From contig LS997563.1 of assembly GCA_000469685.2 (NCBI GenBank), positions 15,923,940-15,987,939 on the forward strand: a stretch of DNA of 64,000 nucleotides, written 5' to 3'. This DNA comes from Haemonchus contortus. Its lineage: Eukaryota; Nematoda; Chromadorea; Rhabditida; Trichostrongylidae. Every line of letters begins with the position of its first letter. Position 1 is the first letter of the stretch. The translations under genes were made by a program, and so were the position numbers. The notes under the pieces were generated by a model that was not told the origin of the DNA, made no database searches, and saw only the letters and a program-made list of their open reading frames with translations. Below are positions 1-53,932 of this stretch, piece by piece.

Positions 1-475
1 GCCTACAAGGGGCGGGGTTTGTGTGAAAAACTTAAACTTGGACCTAGAGCGTTCAAATTTGGTAGGAATACAGGCGGCAGGGTGGAAACACTAATGGTGG
101 GTGGTAGGACCGGACTCCGCCTACAAGGGGCGGGGTTTGTGTGAAAAACTTAAACTTGGACCTAGAGTGTTCAAATTTGGTAGGAATACAGGCGGCAGGA
201 TTGAAACACTTATGATGGGAGGCAGGACCGGACTCTGCGCACAATGGGGGGGGTTTGAGCGGAAAATCATAACTCCTCAAGGGTGCAGGGCTTATAGAGA
301 TATGTCAAAATGGACCTAGAGCGGTCAAACTTAGTAGGAATACAGGAGGCAGGATAGGAACACTGATGATAGGCTGGAAGACCAAACTCCGCCCCAAAGG
401 ACTAGGCGTGAATAAATACTGTTAGTTCGGACCCAGACCGTTGAAGCTTGAGGGCACAAGGAGTTGGCTGGGAAC
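1..475. repeat. 118-bp tandem repeat (minisatellite), about 3.5 copies
   Basis: A unit starting GCCTACAAGGGGCGGGG recurs at positions 1, 119 and 237, exactly 118 bp apart. A fourth, diverged unit starts near 391 because the third unit carries about 36 extra bases. Copies share the blocks AGAGYGTTCAAATTTGGTAG and TACAGGCGGCAG. The array continues off the left edge, so its full length is unknown. Short open frames across it on both strands are products of the repeat and are not treated as genes. Confidence 0.85.
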
Positions 476-1115
476 ATTGATGGTAGCTAACATAGTAGAC
501 TCAGCCGCGATGAAGTGTCTGAATACTTTCATCTCTAAATAATCGCCTTTGTGATATAATGCGATGTTCTATTCGGACACAGCAAAGATGGCTTACAGAA
601 AAAATCGCTCACAATTTGAAGCTAATACTGAGGGTGTACAGCTTTCAAAGAAAAAGTAGAATCCGAAGTGTTAGTTGCGCATCATGGTGAGCGCCCGGCG
701 TAGCCGGGCGAACCCATTAGAAGGAGGGAAGCCCGGCGTTAGCTGGGCGGCCCGACTGGTCGGACAAAACGCGCTAAAACATCATTCCTACCATCATAAC
801 GGAAGTTATAAGAACTTATAAGTAGAATAAGTGAAGAAATGACCAACTATGCACGTTTACAGATGGATTGCGTTTACTAGGATCGAAAAAATTAAAGTTA
901 TTCTTATTTTGAACGTTTGACTAGTAAATTGTTGACTTATGAGGTGAATTCTCAGTCTCGAAGGGGCTTTTTTTGCCATAGTAAAGAGATTTGCTCTATT
1001 CATGGTGAAGCTGTGAACTACTGCAAATTTATTTGCTCCATCTCAACGGGAAAGTACTGAAACGATGCTGCGAGCGCGATGACCTCATTATATTGGCGCG
1101 TGAATCGCGCAATTG
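476..1115. other. intergenic sequence, no gene seen
   Basis: No open frame with recognisable protein content. Near 685-755 there are two short GC-rich palindromes (GCCCGGCGTAGCCGGGC and a related GCCCGGCGTTAGCTGGGC), which would fold as small hairpins. Nothing else stands out. Confidence 0.5.
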
Positions 1116-1465
1116 GGGATCTGACCACATTTGTTCTTTTACACCTTGACACCTTTCTCCCGCACTCTAGAACGTTTCTGAACAGAGCTATAAAGTTTTG
1201 ATATAAGCCCCGCCCACTTTGGTGCCAACCCCGCCCACTTTCGGGATTTGACCACATTTGTTCTTTTACACCTTGACACCTTTTTGCCGCATCCCAGTAA
1301 ATTTTTGATCTAAGCCCCGCCCACTTTGGTGCCAACCCCGCCCACTTTCGGGATTTGACCATATTTGTCCCATTACCTCTAACCACTTTTTTCCGCATTC
1401 TATAACTTTTCCGAACGAAGTTACACTAATTTTTGAAAAGTAGCTTTCACCTAAACGCACGCCCC
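1116..1465. repeat. tandem repeat of about 107-127 bp, three units
   Basis: Units begin GGGATYTGACCAYATTTGT at 1116, 1243 and 1350, and the first two end in the doublet CCCCGCCCACTTTGGTGCC / CCCCGCCCACTTTC. The units differ in length through a 20-bp insertion in the first. The GC-box-like CCCCGCCC motif recurs just downstream at about 1460-1485 as a near palindrome and again near 1750. The minus-strand open frames over this block (up to 126 codons) are repeat translations. Confidence 0.75.
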
Positions 1466-1881
1466 GCCCCTCGGGGGCGGGGCTTCGCTATACTTATGCA
1501 TGCTCAGCACGCATAAGCCTTGCTCACTCTTTTTATTTTTTCCCTGGCCTCGACGCCTTCGTTAAATCGAGTTACGAATCTCTGTGGAAAGTACCGCCCA
1601 GTGCGAGAACGCCCCGCCCACCGCCGGTAAGTTTCCTTTATTTTGATTGTTGACCCATCCCTCACCTATGCACATTTTTTCCCGGTGTCTGGAACATTAT
1701 GAGACCGAATTAGAAGAATTCACCCATGACCTCGCCCAATTCCGGCGCACGCCCCGCCCCTTGGGGGGGAGCTCCGCTAGGCTCACATGTGCTCTGTTGC
1801 ACTTACCCTATGCTCAACCCATTCCAAACTTGACCCGACTTCTCCAGGTGTTTCTTCAGGTTATATCGAATTTCGGTACAA

Positions 1882-1884
<3 letters not shown>

Positions 1885-1940
<56 letters not shown>

Positions 1941-2265
1941 GCCAGACAGCCAGACAGCCAGCCAGACAGACAGCCAGACAGACAGCCAGACAGACAGCCA
2001 GACAGACAGCCAGACAGACAGCCAGACAGACAGCCAGACAGACAGCCAGGCAGACAGCCAGACAGACAGCCAGACAGACAGCCAGACAGACAGCCAGACA
2101 GACAGCCAGACAGACAGCCAGACAGACAGCCAGACAGACAGCCAGACAGACAGCCAGACAGACAGCCAGACAGACAGCCAGACAGACAGCCAGACAGACA
2201 GCCAGACAGACAGCCAGACAGACAGCCAGACAGACAGCCAGACAGCCAGACAGACAGACAGACAG
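1885..2265. repeat. CAGA microsatellite grading into a 12-bp minisatellite
   Basis: About 55 bp of pure CAGA tetranucleotide (1885-1940) is followed by roughly 27 copies of a 12-bp unit made of two CAGA words and one CAGC word. The unit is so regular that three frames (two plus, one minus) stay open for 160-240 codons, translating to Asp-Arg-Gln-Pro, Thr-Ala-Arg-Gln or Trp-Leu-Ser-Val repeats. I read these as low-complexity artefacts. Confidence 0.95.
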
Positions 2266-4028
2266 AGCGCTTTATATATAGTAAGGATTGGCATGAATCA
2301 TTGATTTATGTGATCATAACAGATAGTGATCACTTTGTAGGACTGGATGCAAGTACCGCATTATTTGGAAAAACGTAGAGAAATTCCATAAATTTGAAGT
2401 TTTCCACAATACCTCGACTTCTTATGCGCGACATAACTCTGTAGTGCCGCCTTTATGAATTGGAAACGTGTTAGTCGGCTGGGCAACACATCTTACTGTG
2501 ACGCGCCCATTTGCTCATGTCGTTCCTCACTGATATAAAAGGATAATGTGATCGAACTTTTTTCTGGGGGCAGACCTGAACGCATCGCATCGAATCAATG
2601 TTCGGTCTCCTCTTTGTCTTAATGATGTTCTACCTAGATTTTCAAGGGCGTACAATTTCGTCTCAATCTCGAAGTTCATATTTTAAGATTTTATGCGGAA
2701 TCATGCTCGCTAGTTCTTGTCTAATCAGTTTTTCTTGAAAATAGAGCTTTTTTATCTACTCTATTGCAGAGATCACATGCTGTCTGGTTTTCTGCATCTG
2801 ATGGCTTGGACTCCTATAACAGCACAGCTGTACGACGAACCCTCTTTTCTGCGGACTCCGGTCCATCTTACTTACTTTTCGAGATTACTGGACTCCTTAA
2901 ATGAGTTCAACTTTACCCTCGACCCTTCTTTAACTTACGGTGTTGTGTAGAGAAGTGAATCAATGTATGTTTTCGCTACCATAGTTCAATTCAGTAATAA
3001 GTGTCTATTTACATACCTCTTCCTATACTCAATTTCGAAAGCTTTAGAGCTTCACTACCAGTAATACATTAGCAATCGGTCTGCAAAAAAGGCAGTCATT
3101 GCGTGAAAATGATAGATAGTTAGTTTCGAACAATGAATTCCTCAGTCACGTAGGGATTGCATCAATTTTCAAGTGTCTTTTATTGTTCCTTATAATATTG
3201 ATAGATTGCGGTTGTTTCCGCAGTTTTCTGTAAATTGCGAGAGATATCAAAAGGTTCCCTAGCAGACAATTGTTCTAGATATTATCTTTCTCAAAAAGCT
3301 TTCATTTCATACATAATCTAAGATAACATCCATGTCATAGCAGCTTCTTTCCTAAGATAGATTGTTGTTTGCCATTATGCGTGTTAATCAATTGAACATA
3401 ATCTCTATTGGTTTTCCGGTGCGAATCATAACGTAATCTCCCCTAGTCTTTTGACTCCTTGCTCCTTGCTGAACTACAATATTAACTTTCTATCATATTT
3501 GTCCAATATGCCTGTGTAAACCTCGTTTAACCATAACATTCACTCAGGGTTCATCAAGCTCTCACATCGAATGTGGACAAGTTTTTCTATTTTGCTCGTA
3601 TTATGTAGAACACTTAGATTTCACATGTTATGCAAACTGTCCTTTTCATCCTTCACGTTTTATTTCCTCCGTTGACGGATTGGTCTTCTCAGTGCATTTT
3701 CATGTGGACGAACTAGGTTTTGTATACTAGAGATTTATTTGACTGTCGTTCATGTGCTAGAAAGAGGTATCCTCTTCATTTCGCTCAATAATTTTTGATA
3801 TCATCATGATAGCTTGATGTTTTTCCTATAAAAAATTCTATAGATTTTCTTCGGAGTGTTGTCAAATCTCCCTCCTATTCGTTATTTTTGCATTGCTGCT
3901 CTTCGGTGGTGCCTTTGGGCGCACGATAAAACTTCCCAATAACCATATTAGAATTTGTTTATGTGGGTCGGTAACCGGCTGTCTTTTCTTCGTTCTGTGT
4001 TTATTACACGTCCTAATAAATGGTTTAG
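2266..4028. other. AT-rich 5' flank of the transporter gene
   Basis: No gene is assigned. A TATA-like TATAAAAGG at about 2536 lies 60 bp before an ATG (2598) that opens a 46-codon frame with a hydrophobic start (Met-Phe-Gly-Leu-Leu-Phe-Val-Leu). A separate open segment follows a good acceptor at 2768 (to 2950). The donor phases I tried between them do not give a continuous protein, so these stay unassigned. The rest to 4028 is AT-rich with no clear signal. Confidence 0.4.
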
Positions 4029-4029
4029 A
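4022..4029 (+). promoter_or_regulatory. probable trans-splice acceptor before the sqv-7-like ATG
   Basis: The sequence GGTTTAG immediately precedes the start codon. In nematodes an acceptor with no upstream donor, a few bases before the ATG, usually receives a spliced leader. The Golgi-transporter reading frame starts exactly at this junction. This is inference; a cis-spliced 5' UTR exon is the alternative. Confidence 0.5.
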
Positions 4030-7000
4030 TGGATGAAGTTGTCACGTGGAAGCGAGTCTTATCTGCAATTTTCTATGGAGTGACTTCTATCATCGTAGTA
4101 TTTGTCAACAAAATACTGCTGACTAATTACAGGTACGTTGGTCATTAGAAAATTGTCTTTTTCAGTTGCAGTGGTGTGCTATTATCTAATATTTCCTGTT
4201 CAGATTTCCGTCGTTTCTTTTTGTCGGATTTGGCCAAATGATTGCTACTGTTATAGTGTTATTTCTAGCACGGATGTTAAAAATAGTGTCATTCCCAGCT
4301 TTCGATTACTCTATACCACGTAAAATTATGCCTCTTCCACTGTTATTCGTTGTTAACCTCGTGTCAGGACTTGGTGGGACAAAGTTAATCAAGTATGTTG
4401 TTTATTTTAGTAAGTCTTTTAAGTAAGTTCCAATAATCATAGGCGGCCAGCTTCAAAACAGGAATTCCTCCCTCGATCCTCTCTTGAAGAGTCGGCTTGT
4501 AGATAGAAAGACTCATGCCCCTTGTTCACTCGAGAATCCCTCAAACTGTCCGAAAGAATAGCTCGTGACACAGTGTGACTGAAGATTTACAGAATGTTAC
4601 AAAATAGAATGTCAATTTTAGTCATAAAGTTTTATGAGATCAAATGGCATATGAGATTAAAATGGCCTGCTGTCTCTGTCGCAAATACTACCTTCTCTGT
4701 TCTAATTCAGTGATATTGGCGTGTTAGAATCAGCCGTCAAACCTAACTAGCCAACAATTTTCCTGCACACGATCATTGAAAAAAATCCACAAACAAAAGA
4801 TGAATTGTGGAACTAATCGCGTTGGGGTAGGTACAGTTGAATCGGCAAGGGTCGACCCTTCGACTTCAGTCACTGGTCCAACTTGTATTCAGCAGGTTTA
4901 GAATGGGCTCTTTTCTCTGCTTTCAGAGTCCGCCTGTGGGCTTTGCCAGCGCGCGCGCAGGCTAACAGCGGCGCTAGCCACTTGCTGAAAACACTGCACG
5001 CCGATGGATCACGTGCCAGTGTTGTCAACAAGTGGCTAGCGCCGCTGGCTCGTGCGCGCTTGCAAGGCCCGTCGGCGAACTCTGGAGCCAGCCTTTGGGG
5101 TCTTTGGGATCGTCAGTAGGACTGTTCATCTGCTCCCATGCGCCGTCCTCGTTCTGACTATTTGCTCAGTTCTCCGACTTTCACCTTTCATAGATATGAT
5201 ACCACGTGTGTCACCCATTCAACAGGCCTACATTTCTGAGAAATTTGTGCTTAATATCTTTTCTCGCTGCTCTTAAAATGAGTTATGTCGTAGTTGTAGG
5301 AAGTAGCAACTATCAACGATGAAGTCCCTCAAAAGGTAGATGACCTCATCGCTGATAGTGTGCTACTTCCTACAACTAAGACCTCGTTTAAAAAGCGTGT
5401 TCATTCATTATTATTTGCATTCACAATAGCGACACTTTCAGTTTGCCAATGTTCACCGTCCTCAGACGATTTTCGATTTTGATGACAATGGTTCTAGAGT
5501 ACTATATATTGGGGTGCGTTGATAGATTCCTTTTCATGATGTTTTTCTGATGTTTTTGGTTTTAAATGTCGCCGTTCTGAGTTTCGAAACGTTGGGTAAC
5601 TTCTCTCCACTTCTTTCAGATGACATGTTTTCTGTTTCAGTGTCAAAGCATCTCGTGCTGTCCGCGTTTCGGTTTGCATGATGATCGCTGGATCCATTAT
5701 AGCAGCACTTTTCGACCTTACCTTCGATCTCTGGGGATACACCCTCATAGGATTGAACGATATTTGTACTGCCGCTCTTGGTGTATATACTAAACAAAAA
5801 CTCGAAGCAAAGGTTAGTACCAATGCAGTTTTTTGTTTCCATTTGTCATGTTATTGTGCTCTCTTATAATATCTGCTTTCAAGGAGCTCGGCAAATACGG
5901 TCTGATGTTCTACAACTCCTTGTTTATGTTGATTCCAACATTCCTACTGATCTGTTACACCGGTGATACGGAACGGGTAAGTATGCAGTATAAATTTGTC
6001 AAAATCTTGCTAATCAGATCCCTTGGTTGCTCTTTTTTTCTGGTTGCTTTTCTTTGTTGATATTCCTTATCGATTTAGTCGAAATTGCAGGCGACCAGAT
6101 TCATAATATCTGACGAGATGACCGCTTCCGCATGGACCTGTTTTGTTATTTCATGTATTTGTGGATTTGTCCTAAACTATTCATTGGTTTTGTGTACCCA
6201 TTTCAATTCAGCGCTCACTACCACTTGTGTTGGACCAATTAAGGTGAGATGTCTACTATTTTGAGCATCCGGTGTACTGCATTTCCTGAGGCTCCTAGAG
6301 TTCTGCGCATATATACAACCTTCGCTAGCCAACATTTTATTTTCCATTACTTTATCCAAAGCGTAGCAGTCAAGTTCAGTTCTGTAATGGCCAGGTGTGG
6401 GCAGTTTCTTCGAAAGTAGAGTGATATCTAATGCGTAAGATCTCCTGTCCATATCTGCAACAAATGAGAGGATGGTGTGTTTGTTTTCACTTAATCCCAT
6501 CATGTTCACGAGAGGACAAGTGCTTAGACAAGTTGTTGTTTACCGACCCCGGATCAAAATCCCATCTGGTTGCCACAAACCCTACCCGACCATCAATAAT
6601 CTGAGCATCTAGGCCTGTGGTTTCCGATAGTGGCGTTGTCATCAATCAACAGCATTTGTAAGCATAAGGCTTCAATTAACCAATCAGGTTGTTGAGTTGT
6701 AGAAAAGTCGATGCGCCAGTTGACGCGATGAAGGGAAGGGTCAAGTTGCTAATGGATGCTATTGTTTAGATCAAGACATACAGATGGAGATGGCGTAAGC
6801 GTAAACGATAGGCGTACGCCCCGTGTTAGATTTGTAATGCCCGCATAATAATGAGGGGTTCATGCGAAAAATTTCACGTCAGAAATGGATGATTGTTCCG
6901 AGAATGCGGTGGCAACTGCGCATTCCGGCTCTGTAAAGGGAGTGAGGTAGCCCGGAGTAGGCGATACGACATGACTAGTGGGTTGATATGTTCCACAGAT

Positions 7001-7533
7001 GCGTTCACCACATGTTCCCTGTGAAGCGCCGACTCTAAAATTATTTATTTTTCATGCTTAGGATCCTCGATTATAAACTTTAATCTCTGTGGGATTGTTG
7101 CCATCAAATACTACAAGTGCTACTCTGCTTGCTTCGGTTCAACTGCGCGATTGCTTCCCACGGCGCCTTGTCCGAACAGGGCTTAGGTGTCGCATTACGA
7201 TAGAAAAGCAAATGGGGATGAACAAAAGTTGAACACTTACGAAAGTAACAACTTTCTTGCAGAATTTGTTCGTGACTTACGTGGGAATGTTCTCGAGTGG
7301 AGACTATTTGTTCCAGTGGACGAATTTCATTGGAATTAATGTCAGGTCCGTGGCTGCCTTAGCTTTGTTCTTTCATCTTGATCAGTTCATTTCTATGCGA
7401 ATATTTATGATCCACTTTCAGTGTTATGGGTAGTATACTGTACACGTATGTGACGTTCCGTACGAAATCTATCACTCAACGGCATATTGTAGTGAATGCA
7501 GCAAGCAAAGTGGAAAAACAGCCGTTGATTTGA
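4029..7533 (+). CDS. sqv-7: nucleotide-sugar transporter, SQV-7 / SLC35D type (8 exons)
   Basis: Multi-pass Golgi/ER antiporter that imports UDP-sugars (UDP-GlcA, UDP-GalNAc, UDP-Gal in C. elegans SQV-7) for glycosaminoglycan synthesis. Exons: 4029-4132, 4204-4392, 5442-5513, 5641-5812, 5884-5976, 6091-6243, 7263-7345, 7422-7533. All junctions are GT-AG and in phase, giving 978 nt and 325 residues against about 329 in the worm protein. Family landmarks: [18 protein letters not shown] (TM1-2 loop), [20 protein letters not shown] across exons 2-3, [19 protein letters not shown] across exons 4-5, the transport signature [14 protein letters not shown] across exons 6-7, and [16 protein letters not shown]. 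The start is the ATG directly after GGTTTAG. The C-terminus ends EKQPLI, a dileucine-like tail. No internal stop. Intron 2 holds two foldbacks. It converges on the guanylyl cyclase gene. Closest alternative: another SLC35D paralogue. Confidence 0.93.
4924..5086. repeat. GC-rich foldback (about 73-bp imperfect arms) in sqv-7 intron 2
   Basis: The left arm (4924-4996) and right arm (about 5014-5086) are inverted copies sharing AGCGGCGCTAGCCACTTG exactly, with a loop of about 20 bp. GC content is far above the surrounding intron. The left end, TGCTTTCAGAGTCCGCC, resembles the termini of the foldbacks at 9569 and 48716, suggesting one MITE family. Confidence 0.7.
5292..5377. repeat. short foldback in sqv-7 intron 2
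   Basis: Arm 5292-5322 and arm 5346-5377 are inverted copies built on AGTTGTAGGAAGTAGCA and on CTATCARCGATGA, with a loop of about 23 bp. It would make a strong RNA hairpin in the pre-mRNA just upstream of exon 3. It could be a tiny MITE or a small-RNA precursor; nothing seen here separates the two. Confidence 0.65.
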
Positions 7534-8329
7534 CTTTTTGTATCTTTTCATATACTTAATTCTTCATGTGCTTTCTGAAGCAATAAGTTCTCGGGTATAT
7601 TTTTTTATACTTTTTCGTGCCAGTAATATCGCTTTCATTGGGACTATATCGTTTTAGGTATTTTGCTGCTCTGACGGAGAGATCTGACCTTCCTGTGGAA
7701 GATTGATGGAATCTTTAGGGTTGTCGGAAAAGTTTTGATGAGTTTCCTACATGTCTTTCAAAGATATTAACAGCTTTGGTATGGATCAATCATGAAGGGG
7801 ACCGCCTGCTTTGTTCGATGACCTCTCGCCATCTCTTGTTATGTTTTACAATTGCTTTTTCAGAAGATCTGTCTCCATCAACGAAAAGATTAGTAAGGTT
7901 ACTCTTATAGTCATATTTGAACCTTATCATCTCACAATGCATGAGCTTCATCGATTTTTGCTAGGTGGCTAAACTTGTTTTTGTTTAGGAGGTTCGATAC
8001 CCCCTATTGATCTTTTTAATTATAATGGGTCTGACCTAGCGTTACTTTCGTTTTGATCAGAATGAACTGGCCGTGCCTATCGGTAGCGTCCGTGAAGCTT
8101 AAATTGAAAAGAATTGCTCACGAAGACGGTTTCCCACAGCCACAACTGGCGGCACTTTCACTTTCGGCTTTTTCAAGCTCTATGCAAGTTCTTTTGCTAG
8201 AAGTAATAGGGTCAGTACGATCGAATATTTCGTCTGGTCTACCAGTAGAACGCTGTGAAATTAGTCAAAATCGCTTGAGTCGTTAACAATAGTTTCATTT
8301 GGGTGTTCCATTGTTTTAGTTCAAGTTCT
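7534..8329. other. 3' flank of the transporter gene
   Basis: Follows the TGA at 7531-7533. A variant poly(A) signal, CAATAAG, lies near 7581; no AATAAA is close by. An open frame at 8053-8286 has no recognisable family content and no splice support. I see no gene here. Confidence 0.5.
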
Positions 8330-8385
8330 AAGTCGAATGCCGTGGCGCGTCCCTCAGGTGAGATTGATCAACGCCCGAATACTAT
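8330..8385 (+). repeat. 3'-end fragment of the tRNA-derived SINE
   Basis: AAGTCGAATGCCGTGGCGCG followed by TCCCTCAG and GATTGATCAACGCC matches the tail of the longer SINE copy at 53228 (53461-53505 there). Only the tail is present, so this is a 5'-truncated copy, as expected for LINE-mobilised SINEs. Confidence 0.6.
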
Positions 8386-9568
8386 ATTATTTATTGTTAT
8401 AAAAAGAATCATCGTTACCATCTGTTGATGAAATGCGTCATAACTTTCCAGGCAATCCTTTCAATGTCTACTTATTTGTTTACTGTGATAGGTCTTTGTT
8501 AATAGTTGTATAGGTTCCACGTTTTATTTCTGCTATTGAGCTTGCTATTACTATTAATAATTTGCCCATTTGCATTTAACAAACTTGTTGTTTTTGTAGT
8601 AGTGACATATCATGTTTCGATTTGCGAGAGCCCCATAATTATTATGCGCCTTTACAGATGAATCTCTAAGTTAGAGAAGTTCAGACGGGATTTCACATTT
8701 AAGAACTCCTTTTTTAGGCCGTAGCTCCAACATACTTAAGGTAATACATTTGCGCAGATCTTTTTTGATTGTTTTTACATTGAAAATAAAGAGCTGAGTA
8801 CAAACGATTAGCTGACTTTGGTTTTGGTAGGGTCACTTCCCTCGCAGAGCGCTCAAACAAACGCGTCAAAACCTAAGGAATCTGTGGCAGTGTCGGACAC
8901 GTATTAGGAGTAGACCAAGTACTGATGGGAGTTTTCGTCGGTATCGTGTCCTTTGCTAAACAAAAGAGTGCTAATCACCGTCGTACTCCATCTTAGCAAC
9001 GCGAATACCTTCATTGGTTGATTGACGAAATTGCAGCAATTATCATCAGCAACATACTATTGTACAAATATACATAACATACGTCTTGAATCAGGAATGA
9101 GGTGCTCATGTTCATGAGCAGCTCACCCATACCGTTGTCGAAAAACCCAACTGCTTATTGGGGCTATATCGAATGAGACTCTTCGAAGCGGCGCTGACAC
9201 ACTGGATATCATCAAGAACACTGACGGCGTTTCGGTAGACGTAACTGAGAAGCGGGGTTGTCTTTTAGGTGCAACCAGACATTCAAGCGCCACTGGGTAA
9301 TTACACTGGCAGAGTAAGCGGAAGAAGAAGCAAAACAAAGGTCCAAGCCGTAAAGAGGAAAGGTTGGTCCAGAGGTTGAAAGATACTTTGATGAGTTCTC
9401 ATCACGACAAAGATTGTGCTAGCGCTGCAGGTGAGTCTGAGAATCTCGAAGTGATGCCGTAAAGCTGCCCCGTTGATTGTGGAATTGCGGGAGAAGTTTA
9501 GTTCGTGTAGGTAGCCAAAACTGAATTCCTGCATTCTAGGAGAGCAGTGATTCGTCTCTTGCCTCACT

Positions 9569-9690
9569 GGCTGCTTTCATAGTCCACGACCAGTCGCTAG
9601 CGATCGGCGACCGGTCGCGCGACTGGTCGCGGTCCCATCTCGCGAGCGACCGGCGACTGATCGCTCGACTAGTCACACAGCTCAAGCAGC
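9569..9690. repeat. GC-rich palindromic MITE-like element
   Basis: Starts GGCTGCTTTCATAGTCC, identical to the left end of the element at 48716, and ends near CTCAAGCAGC, a weak inverted match to the start. The interior is dense in self-complementary words such as GCGACCGGTCGC and GACTAGTC / GACTGGTC, so it folds into several overlapping hairpins. No target duplication is clear. Confidence 0.55.
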
Positions 9691-9929
9691 ATTCCCCACT
9701 TCTCCGAATCCAATATAGCAGGCCAGTAGATTCATTTCACAACAAGGATTGGTATGCCATATATTGAATGAGCGAAAATCGGTTTTATTAAAAACGATAG
9801 AATTTCCATTACAAATATTCAGATATTTGTGTCGTACGTATCGCTGTCAGATCGGAAAACGGCTTAGATGGGTGTAATAAGGGTTTGAAGATTCGAAGAT
9901 TGTATGCCACACCCAAAGATAGACGTGTT

Positions 9930-10328
9930 TCAAGGACCTCCAGGAATAGGCACCATGGAGCCCACGTGTTGAAAATTAGGATATCCAGTTGTGACCCCTG
10001 GTGATAGTGGAATTGAATTTCTGGCAGTACATCTTACTGAATACTTCGCAGTAACACGTCCAAATACCCTTCCCTTCAACTCTGTCGTCGTAATGTCGTA
10101 CAACCGCATTTTCCGTACTTTCTCGAAGCTGCAAATCTGCTGGCTTTCGCGCTTTCCTAGCCACCCTTGCACTATTCCGGACCACACCTTCCCGTATTTC
10201 ATTAAAAGTGGGTATCTTGAAAGTATCGTTAACTTTGCCTTCAGGTGAGGAAAGAATGGGAGTTTCGTTGAGTAGTTTTTATTCTCACATCCTAGAGATG
10301 AAACAAGCCGGGCTAACACAAGAAACAC
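9930..10328 (-). other. unrecognised open frames just 3' of the cyclase gene
   Basis: Two minus-strand frames are open over the same DNA. One has 132 codons and a hydrophobic start (VFLVLARLVSSLG). The other, shifted, has about 100 codons (roughly 9976-10275), is rich in charged residues and carries a Cys cluster (WTCYCEVFSKMYC) near its end. Neither matches a family I know. Possibilities are a small secreted-protein gene with an unplaced first exon, a pseudogene, or chance. The region sits 117 bp beyond the cyclase stop codon. Confidence 0.25.
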
Positions 10329-10444
10329 AGTCAGTTTGAAAATAATAACAAGCTAGTCTTATCCAATCTCCTAGATGGTAACTCTTGTGTTCAATTTCAA
10401 TAGTGATTATAGCCTCAGTATGTTATACCACGCCCACAGAAATT

Positions 10445-52886
<42,442 letters not shown>

Positions 52887-53227
52887 CTCCAGCGAGTTGG
52901 TCAGATAACCATAACTATAGTTATGATAATAGTTATTTGTATTAGAAAAAAGAATATAAAGTAGAGTAAAGTATAAAATAATTCAAAATAACAGTATTGA
53001 AGCTCTGAAAATGTACCGAAACTAGTGGAAGCGACCAAGGATACAATATCCTCAAGAAGTTTCTACTTCCTCAAAAGAGGTTTTCGAGAGTTCAGTAATT
53101 CCAAAGATACACTCCACATTTGCATCTACCGATTGCAGGATGTGTTTTGTTCCATTTCGTTTCAGCAGCAAAGGCAAAAGTGCGAATGTTCTCGAGTGCT
53201 ATATTTTATAATACTATACCTACTCTA

Positions 53228-53530
53228 GGACGGATGTGGTGTAGTGGCAAGTGGCGCACTATATCACACGCACGGTCAGGGGTTTGAATCCCGGATCGAT
53301 GCCCGCCTAGGCCAACCAAGCCCTCCATCCCTCCGGGGTCGGTAAATCGGTACCAGACTCGTCTGGGAGGATAAAAGCCCTGACTTGTACATTGGCTGGC
53401 CACCGCAGGTCATTGTATAGGCCACATACGCACTCATTACGCCACTACGATTCTTAATGGAAGTCGAGTGCGGGGGCGCATCTCTCAGACGGGATTGATT
53501 AACGCCAAAAACTTTATCCTTTACCCTTTT
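53228..53530 (+). repeat. tRNA-derived SINE, long copy
   Basis: Head with A-box TGGTGTAGTGGCAAGTGGCG and B-box GGTTTGAATCC, about 45 bp apart, so pol III promoter-like. A body with ATGCCCGCCTAGGCCAACCA and ACTCATTACGCCACTACGAT follows, then a tail GATTGATTAACGCC before a pyrimidine-rich end. About 300 bp. It lies upstream of the first placed cyclase exon. Confidence 0.8.
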
Positions 53531-53932
53531 TACCTACTCTACTGTACTCAACTATCAATAGCTACATTCATCATTCGGTTGGCGATGAACATAATGCTAT
53601 GGACCATGTTGCGTGGCATTTTCGGAACGTACATTTCACAGAGTGCTACTTCATCGTATCCTAACAATGGAGTGCTTTATCGTCAACTTATTTTCGAAGA
53701 ATGATATTCACTTGGCGTGTAAATGAAGGTTGTCCAACTTCGTTCGAAGTTTTTTTTTTTGAACAAGTTAAATGTTCCGAAACTTTTCCTTTTTGGGACG
53801 CCCATGTTAAAATAAGTAGCATATCACCATCAACAGTCGAGCGATTCGCGAGTGCCAGAAAACACTGTACTCGCATGTATAAGTTCGATTGTGATTTCGC
53901 ATGGTGCTGTCTGACATTTAAAGAGAATTGCA

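Noticed and set aside
690..755. GC-rich hairpins as bacterial-type terminators
   Set aside because: Surrounding DNA is nuclear nematode sequence with no adjacent operon and no T-run.
1647..2378. 243-codon plus frame and two further long frames over the CAGA repeat
   Set aside because: They are translations of a 12-bp minisatellite; non-repeat parts have no family content, and three frames are open at once.
5494..5842. Minus-strand frames of 102-109 codons
   Set aside because: Antisense to sqv-7-like exons 3-4, which carry the real transporter motifs.
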